From: Actinomycetota bacterium
GTDB taxonomy: Bacteria; Actinomycetota; Humimicrobiia; Humimicrobiales; Humimicrobiaceae
Direction of reading: 5' to 3'
DNA length: 7,144 bases
NCBI GenBank assembly: GCA_018399435.1
Contig: JAGYOJ010000078.1
Span: 1-7,144 of the forward strand
In this document: piece after piece, positions 1-4,750 of the stretch
Numbering within the stretch: the first letter of the stretch is position 1
Layout: each line of letters starts with the position of its first letter
Notes under the pieces: model-generated
The model's database searches: none
What the model was told of the DNA's origin: nothing
The model's input: the letters and a program-made list of their open reading frames with translations, nothing else
Position numbers and translations under genes: made by a program

Positions 1-1
1 G

Positions 2-934
2 TTGTCAGTTGTTGTGCCCGTTTACAATGAAGAAAAAAGTATAGATACATTATATGGAAGGCTTGATGGGACTTTAGAAAAATTAGACCTTGATTATGAA
101 GTACTGTTAATTGATGATGGCTCAACGGATAAAAGCTGGGACAAGCTTCTTGAAATACACGAAAAAAATAAGAATTACAGGATAATAAAATTCAGGAGAA
201 ATTTTGGCCAGACAGCAGCTATGAGCGCAGGGTTTGATTATTGTGCCGGAGAGATAGTTATAACTTTAGATGCAGACTTGCAGAATGAGCCTGAAGATAT
301 CCCCAAATTGATTGATGAGATGAAAAAAGGTTATGATATTGTTAGCGGCTGGAGGAAAAACAGGAAAGAAAATTTTCTTATCCGGCGGTTTCCATCAATT
401 GTTGCAAATAAGTTAATCTCAGTGCTAACAGGGGTGAAGCTGCATGATTTTGGCTGCACCTTGAAAGCTTACCATAAAGACGTTATTAAAAATACTAAGC
501 TGTATGGAGAGATGCACCGCTATATTCCAGCTCTAGCCAGCTGGATGGGGGTTAAGATTTCTGAAGTAGAGGTAAGCCACAAACCAAGAAAACATGGGAA
601 ATCTAAATATGGGCTTGCCAGGATATTAAAAGTTTTTTTAGATATTATTACAGTAAAATTTTTATTAAGTTTTTCTACAAAGCCAATCCAGATATTCGGA
701 GTAATTGGCCTGGCGGTAGGTTCGATTGGCGCAATACTTACAATAATCCTTATAATACAAAGGATATTCTTTTTAATTAGCCTTGGGAATAGGCCTTTAT
801 TTATACTTGCTATCTTTTTGGTATTTATTGGAATCCAGTTTATCACATCTGGATTGCTTGCCGAGCTTAATATAAGGATATACCATGAGGCACAAAAAAA
901 GCCAATTTACCATGTAAGAGAAATAAAAGGTTAA
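2..934 (+). CDS. Family 2 glycosyltransferase, DPM1/ArnC-like, membrane-anchored (5' end cut by the window)
   Basis: Likely transfers a sugar from a nucleotide donor to a polyprenyl phosphate or glycolipid acceptor at the inner face of the cytoplasmic membrane. Seen: a GT-A fold start (SVVVPVYNEE), the IDDGSTD nucleotide-sugar motif near residues 37-43, the metal-binding DADLQ at about 90-94, an HGKSKYG motif near 198-204, and two hydrophobic segments at about 232-255 and 265-288, which is the usual layout of dolichol/undecaprenyl-phosphate glycosyltransferases of about 310-330 aa. The frame is open to the left edge. The TTG at base 2 reads more naturally as an internal Leu (family members often begin M-x-LSVVVPVYNEE), so the true start is probably a few codons upstream. 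It is first in view of a three-gene operon. The sugar and acceptor cannot be told from sequence. Certain as a GT2; the lipid-phosphate acceptor is inference. Confidence 0.93.
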   Translation: MSVVVPVYNEEKSIDTLYGRLDGTLEKLDLDYEVLLIDDGSTDKSWDKLLEIHEKNKNYRIIKFRRNFGQTAAMSAGFDYCAGEIVITLDADLQNEPEDIPKLIDEMKKGYDIVSGWRKNRKENFLIRRFPSIVANKLISVLTGVKLHDFGCTLKAYHKDVIKNTKLYGEMHRYIPALASWMGVKISEVEVSHKPRKHGKSKYGLARILKVFLDIITVKFLLSFSTKPIQIFGVIGLAVGSIGAILTIILIIQRIFFLISLGNRPLFILAIFLVFIGIQFITSGLLAELNIRIYHEAQKKPIYHVREIKG

Positions 935-938
935 TTTG
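928..938 (+). promoter_or_regulatory. Stop codon/ribosome-binding junction, copy 1
   Basis: AGGTTAATTTG joins the glycosyltransferase stop (TAA, 932-934) to the radical SAM gene. The AAAAGG at 925-930 serves as ribosome-binding site with 7 bases to the GTG at 938. The TTG at 936-938 cannot be the start because TGA follows at once in that frame. The site overlaps the end of the upstream gene, so translational coupling is likely. Confidence 0.55.
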
Positions 939-1921
939 TGAATATAGGAAAAATTCCCAATTTTCTTAAAATCTATTTGGCATATTTAAGGCGGAAACCT
1001 AGTTGCAATTACATGCCTTCAAGGCTCTGGATTGAAGTTACAAACCATTGCAACCTGAAATGCAGGCTATGCCCTAATAAGGATATACCAAAAAGCAAGA
1101 AAGGCTATATGGATTTCAGTTTGTTTAAAAAGATAATAAACCAGATAGAAGGCATTAATGATATATATTTATTCCACAGGGGCGAGCCTTTCCTGCATCC
1201 AGGAATATTTGAAATGATTGATTTGGCTAAAAGAAGGCCGGTTACTGTAAGGATACATACAAATGCTACCCTGCTTGATCAAAAGAATATAAAAAATATA
1301 CTGGACTCAAAATTAGATTTTATATCATTTTCTTTTGATGGCTACCTTAAGCAAACTTATGAAAAAAATAGGGTTAACTCAAATTATAGTAAAACCCTTG
1401 AAGGCATATTATCCTTTCTTAATGAAAAGAAAAAGCTAGGCAAAAAAAGGCCTTATACTGTTCTCCAGGTTATGGAATATGATGAAGAATATGGAAGTAG
1501 TGATTTTAATATGCAGAAGAAAGAATTTATAAAAAAATTTGAAGGCCTGCCTTTGGATAGGTTTGTAACTAGGAAACCGCATAACTGGGGCGGGCTTTTA
1601 AATATTGGAACAGGCTCTAAGAAAAAATATGCCCCTTGCACTTTTTTATGGTATGCATTAGTTATACTCTTTAATGGGGATATAGTCCCCTGCCCCCAGG
1701 ATTTTAACTCAAACCTGGTTTTGGGCAATATTGAAGAAATCTCAATAAGGAATGCTTTTAATGGCAAAAAGATTAAAAAACTCCGAAAAGATATAGCAAA
1801 TAAAAATATAGATGGTATTATACCATGCAATAATTGCGATAGGCTTTTAAGGAGCACATTTTTAGGTTTGCCAACTGACTATCTAAAAACTTTTATTAAA
1901 GATAACTTGGGGATAGGTTAA
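938..1921 (+). CDS. Radical SAM protein with C-terminal SPASM-like domain
   Basis: An iron-sulfur enzyme that would cleave S-adenosylmethionine to start radical chemistry; the substrate is unknown. Seen: the CxxxCxxC cluster motif at residues 38, 42 and 45 (CNLKCRLC); HRGEP at 80-84 in place of the common GGEP SAM-contact motif; FSFDG at 131-135. A C-terminal cysteine set (C234, G247-x4-C252, C297-x2-C300) fits a SPASM/twitch domain carrying one auxiliary 4Fe-4S cluster. Length 327 aa is normal. GTG at 938 is chosen because it has AAAAGG at the right distance and nothing upstream is open. It starts 3 bases after the glycosyltransferase and ends 1 base before the next gene, so it belongs to the same operon. 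Family members modify peptides, sugars or other small molecules. The neighbours suggest a sugar or lipid substrate, but this is inference. Confidence 0.92.
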   Translation: MNIGKIPNFLKIYLAYLRRKPSCNYMPSRLWIEVTNHCNLKCRLCPNKDIPKSKKGYMDFSLFKKIINQIEGINDIYLFHRGEPFLHPGIFEMIDLAKRRPVTVRIHTNATLLDQKNIKNILDSKLDFISFSFDGYLKQTYEKNRVNSNYSKTLEGILSFLNEKKKLGKKRPYTVLQVMEYDEEYGSSDFNMQKKEFIKKFEGLPLDRFVTRKPHNWGGLLNIGTGSKKKYAPCTFLWYALVILFNGDIVPCPQDFNSNLVLGNIEEISIRNAFNGKKIKKLRKDIANKNIDGIIPCNNCDRLLRSTFLGLPTDYLKTFIKDNLGIG

Positions 1922-1925
1922 TTTG
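1915..1925 (+). promoter_or_regulatory. Stop codon/ribosome-binding junction, copy 2
   Basis: The same 11 bases as at 928-938, AGGTTAATTTG, carry the radical SAM stop (TAA, 1919-1921). AGG at 1915-1917 is the ribosome-binding site 5 bases before the TTG start at 1923. Here the TTG within the motif is itself the start codon, unlike in the first copy. This supports coupled translation and the TTG start of the flippase-like gene. Confidence 0.5.
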
Positions 1926-2900
1926 AAAAACAAGATTTTTAATATTATAAAAATTATTGTAAGCATTTCCTTAATTGCTTACTTGATCTATAAATACTGG
2001 GATGAGCTGCTAAATTTCTTTACCACTGTAACCCTTGATGACATTAACCTGTATTTCTTGTTTTTAGCTGCATTTATGCATGTTACAGGCTTATTAATTT
2101 CTGCCATTAGATGGAAAATTTTACTTAATATGCAGGGAGTTAGGCCCTCTATAAATTATCTTAATGGTTCGCTTTTAATTGGCATATTTTTAAATAATTT
2201 CCTTCCCAGCAGTATTGGCGGCGATACTTACAGAGCTTATGACGCAGCGCATCTTAAAAACAGCAGCTGGCCTAAATCAATTACGGTAATACTTGTAGAA
2301 AGGGGAACCGGAGTCATAGGGCTTATTGGTTTTGTAATGCTGTCGCTTTTTTTAGGGTTCAATATAACAGGCCTTAATAAGTTGTTTTTAGTAGTTATTA
2401 TCATCTTTGTATTGTTTGTGGTTTTTTTAATTTTACTGCTAAACCCCAAGCTGTTTAAGCCGCTAAAGTTTATATTTAAAATTAAGTTTCTAAATAAAAT
2501 GAAAGAAAAGGCTAAAAAGTTTTTAGAAGCTTTTAAAGCTTTTAAAAACAAAAAGGTTTTAGCATTGGTTATCTTTTTTAGTTTCCTGATGCAATTTAAT
2601 GTAATACTCCACTACTACTTTGCAGCCCTTGCATTAAAACTTGATATTTCTTTTATATCTTTTCTTTTCATGGTACCAATAGTTTTGCTTATAGCAATGA
2701 TTCCCATATCCATAGGAGGAATTGGGATAAGGGAAAACACAACTGCATATTTTTTAGAAAGTTTTGGGATAGCTGCTGGTAAAGCAGCCATATTCCCATT
2801 GCTGATACTTTTTCTTTTATTGCTTGAGTCAATTATTGGAGGGATACTGTTCCTTATAAGGAGGCCTAGCATTAAGAAAGTAAAAGAAGAAGCCAGGTAA
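1923..2900 (+). CDS. Flippase-like membrane protein, lysylphosphatidylglycerol synthase TM family (AglD/MprF N-domain type)
   Basis: Integral membrane protein of the family that includes the flippase half of MprF and AglD-like proteins; expected to move or help make a lipid-linked product across the cytoplasmic membrane. Seen: several hydrophobic segments (about residues 8-23, 43-65, 82-96, 129-147, 153-173, 211-235, 243-265 and 285-312) and the conserved family motifs NNFLPSSIGGDTYRA at 91-105, ER at 126-127 and PISIGGIGIREN at 261-272. There is no soluble aminoacyl-transferase domain, so it is the stand-alone form (325 aa, usual size). The start is TTG at 1923 with AGG 5 bases upstream; no better start lies nearby. 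It is the last gene of the operon, after a polyprenyl-phosphate-type glycosyltransferase, so handling of a lipid-linked sugar is a reasonable inference. The transported lipid is unknown. Confidence 0.9.
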   Translation: MKNKIFNIIKIIVSISLIAYLIYKYWDELLNFFTTVTLDDINLYFLFLAAFMHVTGLLISAIRWKILLNMQGVRPSINYLNGSLLIGIFLNNFLPSSIGGDTYRAYDAAHLKNSSWPKSITVILVERGTGVIGLIGFVMLSLFLGFNITGLNKLFLVVIIIFVLFVVFLILLLNPKLFKPLKFIFKIKFLNKMKEKAKKFLEAFKAFKNKKVLALVIFFSFLMQFNVILHYYFAALALKLDISFISFLFMVPIVLLIAMIPISIGGIGIRENTTAYFLESFGIAAGKAAIFPLLILFLLLLESIIGGILFLIRRPSIKKVKEEAR

Positions 2901-2903
2901 GTT

Positions 2904-3401
2904 CTATAAGGCCAGGCTGGACAGAAGTATCGCATTGCCCATATCCTTTATTTTACTAAACATCTTTTTATCTGCAGTAATAAGCTGCAAATTAAATAAA
3001 TTTGCTAATGCTGCATAAATTGCATCATAAATTGTAAGGCTTTTTTCAAATCTTAGTTTTATAGCTTCCCGCATAATTTCAAGATTTGGTTTTATAAAAA
3101 CAATTTCCATCTTATAAAGGCTTTCAGTAGCTTCTGAAACACTTTTATTATTAAACCCTGGATTATATGACAAGGCATTGCCTATTTCATATATTAATAA
3201 ATCCGGGGCGGCTAAAAGTATTTTACCTTCGCGGTAATAATCCCTTAGCATGCTGGACTTTGCCAGATCTTTTTCATTATTAGATGAGAACCATTTAATA
3301 CATACCGAAGCATCTATTATATAAAATTTTGATAATGGCTCTTTTATTAAAAATTTTTGGTTATCTTGACTCGCGCCATTTTCTGATTTCAGATATTCCA
3401 T
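2904..3401 (-). CDS. vapC: PIN-domain ribonuclease toxin, VapC type
   Basis: Predicted toxin of a type II toxin-antitoxin pair; PIN proteins are Mg2+-dependent RNases. Seen: the PIN acidic residues in their usual contexts, D30 (YIIDASVCIKWF), E72 (LLIYEIGNAL), D126 (LTIYDAIYAALA) and D144 (LITADKKM), so the active site looks complete. The ATG at 3401 has GAAAGG 5 bases upstream and is the only ATG/GTG/TTG start before the first catalytic Asp, so an unusually long 29-residue lead is kept, mostly encoded across the end of the antitoxin gene (41-base overlap). Gene order, antitoxin then toxin, is the normal VapBC order and permits coupled translation. Its stop codon is 3 bases from the stop of the convergent flippase-like gene, with no terminator between them. 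The RNA target is unknown. Confidence 0.9.
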   Translation of the reverse strand: MEYLKSENGASQDNQKFLIKEPLSKFYIIDASVCIKWFSSNNEKDLAKSSMLRDYYREGKILLAAPDLLIYEIGNALSYNPGFNNKSVSEATESLYKMEIVFIKPNLEIMREAIKLRFEKSLTIYDAIYAALANLFNLQLITADKKMFSKIKDMGNAILLSSLAL

Positions 3402-3618
3402 TCCAGCCTTTCGAATTATTTCTTAACTTGTCCTGTATTTTTATTGCCTCTTTTATCTTTTCTTTTCTTTTCTCTTTTGCCAATTCCCTCCTGTAATTTT
3501 CAATGTATAGGCCTGCAGCTTCTTTTAGAAATCTGCTCCTGCTTAAACCTTTTTCCTTTCTTATTGCATCAATTTCTTTTAATTTTTCTTCTTCTATGCT
3601 GATATTTACCCTAACCAT
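3361..3618 (-). CDS. vapB: Ribbon-helix-helix antitoxin, partner of the PIN toxin
   Basis: Predicted DNA-binding antitoxin that would neutralise the downstream PIN toxin and repress its own operon. Seen: the N-terminal strand VRVNISI (2-8) followed by two helices (about 10-22 and 27-44) with GLSRSRF at the turn, the layout of CopG/Arc-type ribbon-helix-helix dimers. A long Lys/Arg/Glu-rich helix (45-66) and a basic tail ending IRKWRESR follow, a likely toxin-binding region. At 85 aa it is normal for the class. The ATG at 3618 is preceded by a strong GGAGG (3624-3628, 5-base spacing). The end overlaps the toxin gene by 41 bases. The vapB name is by position and partner; ribbon-helix-helix antitoxins pair with several toxin types. 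Confidence 0.85.
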   Translation of the reverse strand: MVRVNISIEEEKLKEIDAIRKEKGLSRSRFLKEAAGLYIENYRRELAKEKRKEKIKEAIKIQDKLRNNSKGWNGISEIRKWRESR

Positions 3619-3650
3619 CCATGCCTCCTTTATGCAATTTATTGTATCAT

Positions 3651-3667
3651 GTATTTAATATTTATAC
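3651..3667 (-). promoter_or_regulatory. Possible operator of the vapBC-type pair
   Basis: Half-sites GTAT and ATAC are arranged as GTAT-N9-ATAC with an AT-only centre. They lie over the predicted transcription start of the antitoxin-toxin operon, where a ribbon-helix-helix repressor would block it. The arms are only 4 bases in very AT-rich DNA, so chance is a serious alternative. Confidence 0.25.
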
Positions 3668-3670
3668 ACA

Positions 3671-3699
3671 ATTATAGGTTTAAATTAGATTCATGCTAA
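3671..3699 (-). promoter_or_regulatory. Probable promoter of the vapBC-type pair
   Basis: On the minus strand TTAGCA (3694-3699; 4 of 6 match to TTGACA) is followed after 17 bases by a perfect TATAAT (3671-3676). Transcription would start near 3664 and give a leader of about 45 bases with GGAGG near its end. A second, poorer option is TTGTGT/TACAAT at 3666-3671/3641-3646 with a 19-base spacer. Confidence 0.4.
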
Positions 3700-3867
3700 A
3701 TATTTTTTATTGAAATTTGCATATATAATAAATTAAATTTTTAAGGATCTCTGTATTGGTATTGTAATATGATGGATAAAGGCTCATAATTTCCAACCGG
3801 ATTTTAAATGATTTAAAAAATAACTGTTTTACGTCCAAAGGCAATAATTAAAATCGGACAATCTTAA

Positions 3868-3896
3868 TTGACAACTGTATATATTCATGATATACA
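3868..3896 (+). promoter_or_regulatory. Promoter of the BrnT-type toxin-antitoxin operon, predicting a leaderless mRNA
   Basis: Perfect TTGACA (3868-3873), a 17-base spacer, and TATACA (3891-3896) with an extended -10 TG at 3888-3889. The expected start point is about 3903 (3902-3905), only 1-4 bases before the ATG at 3906. No Shine-Dalgarno-like sequence precedes the ATG, and the frame upstream is closed by TGA at 3888-3890. The toxin mRNA is therefore predicted to be leaderless. Confidence 0.7.
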
Positions 3897-3903
3897 TATA
3901 TCA
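3876..3903. promoter_or_regulatory. Two nested palindromes over the BrnT promoter, likely antitoxin operator
   Basis: Palindrome 1 is TGTATAT (3876-3882), 7 bases, ATATACA (3890-3896). Palindrome 2 is TGATATA (3888-3894), CA, TATATCA (3897-3903). Both have perfect 7-base arms; they share 3888-3896 and together cover the spacer, -10 and start point. This is where ribbon-helix-helix antitoxins commonly bind for autorepression. Binding by this antitoxin is inference. Confidence 0.5.
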
Positions 3904-3905
3904 AA

Positions 3906-4220
3906 ATGGAAATTAGAAAGAAACTTGAAAAATGTACTGGTTTTCAATGGGATAAAGGGAATATTGAAAAAAATTGGTTAAAACATAAAGTAAGCCCCCC
4001 GGAGTGTGAACAAATATTTTTTAATATTCCTTTGATAACCCATGATGATATAAAACACTCAGAGGAAGAAGATAGATATTATACTTTGGGAAAGACTAAT
4101 ACAAATCGGTTTCTTTTTGTAGTATTCACAGTAAGAAAAAAGCAAATACGAATAATATCTGCGCGTGATATGAATAGAAAAGAAAGGCAGGTGTATAGAG
4201 ATCATGAAAAAGATACCTAA
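3906..4220 (+). CDS. brnT: BrnT-family toxin (DUF497, RelE-like fold)
   Basis: Predicted ribonuclease toxin of a type II toxin-antitoxin module that would inhibit translation when freed from its antitoxin. Seen: the family signature blocks FQWDKGNIEKNWLKHKVS (13-30), HSEEEDRYYTLGKT (51-64) and RIISARDMNRKER (82-94), in the family order and with no gap, so it looks intact. Length 104 aa is slightly longer than many members because about 12 residues precede the first conserved block. ATG at 3906 is the only usable start: upstream is a stop, and no ATG/GTG/TTG lies between it and the first block. It has no ribosome-binding site, consistent with the promoter placement just upstream. It overlaps the antitoxin gene by 17 bases, in the toxin-first order typical of brnTA. 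Arg codons are mostly AGA, unlike the AGG-rich left operon. Confidence 0.92.
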   Translation: MEIRKKLEKCTGFQWDKGNIEKNWLKHKVSPPECEQIFFNIPLITHDDIKHSEEEDRYYTLGKTNTNRFLFVVFTVRKKQIRIISARDMNRKERQVYRDHEKDT

Positions 4221-4467
4221 ATTTAAAAATGAAGATCAGGAAAGAGACTTCTGGAAAGAAGAAGATTCTTCAGAATATATCGACTGGAAAAAAGCAAAAA
4301 AAGTAGTTTTACATAATCTAAAACCTTCAGTTAAGACTATATCTTTAAGACTTCCTGAATCAATGCTTGAAGAGTTAAAGCTTCTGGCAAATAAACATGA
4401 TGTACCTTATCAGTCGCTGATGAAAATATTCTTATCTGAAAGAATAGAAAAAGAATTGAGTGCATGA
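4204..4467 (+). CDS. CopG-type ribbon-helix-helix antitoxin, BrnA-like partner of BrnT
   Basis: Predicted antitoxin and autorepressor of the preceding BrnT toxin. Seen: an N-terminal acidic/basic region with FKNEDQERDFW (7-17) and DSSEYIDWKKAKKVV (21-35), which resembles the CopG_antitoxin (PF12441-type) family, then a strand KTISLRLP (44-51) and two helices (about 52-64 and 67-85), a ribbon-helix-helix dimer unit at the C-terminal end. Length 87 aa is typical. The ATG at 4204 lies inside the last codons of the toxin gene (17-base overlap), so translation is probably coupled to the leaderless toxin cistron. All three Arg codons are AGA. I give no symbol because brnA properly refers to a related but separate antitoxin family; the role is clear from the pairing. 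Confidence 0.9.
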   Translation: MKKIPKFKNEDQERDFWKEEDSSEYIDWKKAKKVVLHNLKPSVKTISLRLPESMLEELKLLANKHDVPYQSLMKIFLSERIEKELSA

Positions 4468-4568
4468 AATGGCTGCCTAAAGGTAGCATTGTATTTAAAA
4501 ATAGAAACAAACGGAAATATCCATATCTTGCATCCAGGTATAATAAGAAAGTGAAGACAGGCTATTAA
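4464..4568 (+). CDS. Small 34-codon ORF coupled to the antitoxin; possibly a remnant of an integrase-like gene
   Basis: Not a recognised gene. The start ATG overlaps the antitoxin stop as ATGA (4464-4467), and the frame ends in a double TAA TAA (4566-4571). The peptide begins MKWLPKGSIVFKNRNK and goes on with Tyr/Lys/Arg-rich sequence (KYPYLASRY, then KKVKTGY). A KGSI start followed by alternating aromatic and basic residues recalls the N-terminal arm-binding strands of tyrosine recombinases, or small domains found with transposases, but the match is by eye only. It may be (a) a true third gene of the operon, (b) the start of a lost integrase, in keeping with the tRNA scar 42 bases downstream, or (c) a chance ORF. 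No good ribosome-binding site is visible, so translation would depend on coupling. Confidence 0.35.
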   Translation: MKWLPKGSIVFKNRNKRKYPYLASRYNKKVKTGY

Positions 4569-4609
4569 TAAATTCCCCGATGATAATCTTCTGACGTTAT
4601 AATTATTAC

Positions 4610-4637
4610 TGGCAGCCACAGCCGGGCTTGAACCAAC
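4610..4637 (-). repeat. tRNA gene 3' fragment (T-arm, 3' acceptor strand and CCA), probable attachment-site scar
   Basis: Read on the minus strand, 4637-4610 gives GTTGG-TTCAAGC-CCGGC, a 5-bp stem with the canonical 7-base T-loop (TTC, A57, A58, C60). Then come 7 bases TGTGGCT where the 3' acceptor strand belongs, G as discriminator and CCA. No matching 5' acceptor (AGCCACA or a wobble variant) or anticodon arm is found in the 60-90 bases where it should be, so this is not a whole tRNA. Such 3' fragments are left when a tyrosine-recombinase element inserts into a tRNA gene. By that geometry the element would lie toward higher coordinates. Confidence 0.5.
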
Positions 4638-4640
4638 ACG

Positions 4641-4664
4641 AAAATAATCCCCAAAATAATCCCC
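4641..4664. repeat. Tandem repeat 2 x 12 bases beside the tRNA fragment
   Basis: AAAATAATCCCC is present twice, head to tail and without mismatch (4641-4652, 4653-4664), 3 bases from the T-arm of the tRNA fragment. Short direct repeats beside a recombination core can be integrase arm sites; here that is inference. Confidence 0.6.
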
Positions 4665-4750
4665 TGCATAGTTGCAGCCTATCTATCCTGCCAATCTAGT
4701 AAAAAAGTTACTAATAAAGCATCATGCAATACTTTTCTTATAATGCCGGT

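Larger units (their letters stand above)
3619..3867. other. Divergent intergenic region between the two toxin-antitoxin operons
   Basis: Very AT-rich, non-coding stretch that holds the ribosome-binding site and probable promoter of the leftward antitoxin-toxin pair at its left end. The central part (about 3700-3860) shows no ORF, RNA gene, clear hairpin terminator or repeat that I can support. The promoter of the rightward BrnT-type pair follows directly. Confidence 0.6.
4569..4750. other. Non-coding gap with tRNA scar, tandem repeat and small palindromes
   Basis: No gene is supported here. Besides the tRNA 3' fragment and the tandem repeat listed separately, it contains CTGCA-tagt-TGCAG (4664-4677) and the AT-rich palindrome TAGTAA-aaaag-TTACTA (4697-4713). 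The latter lies about 40 bases beyond the end of the leftward acyltransferase gene, but is too weak to call a terminator. Confidence 0.5.

Noticed and set aside
520..846. Minus-strand ORF of 108 codons inside the glycosyltransferase gene
   Set aside because: Antisense shadow of a well-conserved gene, no family motif and no ribosome-binding site; the same holds for the other antisense ORFs at 1453-1857, 2237-2551, 2615-2935, 4410-4619, 5016-5318, 5972-6241 and 6826-7062.
4472..4487. Hairpin GCTGCC-taaa-GGTAGC just after the antitoxin, as a terminator
   Set aside because: Six pairs including one G-U wobble and no T-run behind it; it also falls within the small ORF.
4610..4700. A complete tRNA gene on the minus strand
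   Set aside because: Only the T-arm, 3' acceptor strand and CCA can be formed; no complementary 5' acceptor, D-arm or anticodon arm is found in the required interval.
4697..4713. Palindrome TAGTAA-aaaag-TTACTA as terminator of the leftward operon
   Set aside because: The stem is almost all A-T and would be unstable; the only T-run is in the loop. Kept only as part of the gap description.
3619..4750. CRISPR array or long repeat array in the non-coding stretches
   Set aside because: No regularly spaced repeats; only the 2 x 12-base tandem repeat and short palindromes are present.
2904..4750. Anti-phage defence island
   Set aside because: Only two ordinary toxin-antitoxin pairs are present; no nuclease, helicase, reverse transcriptase or other defence-specific domain is encoded in the window.
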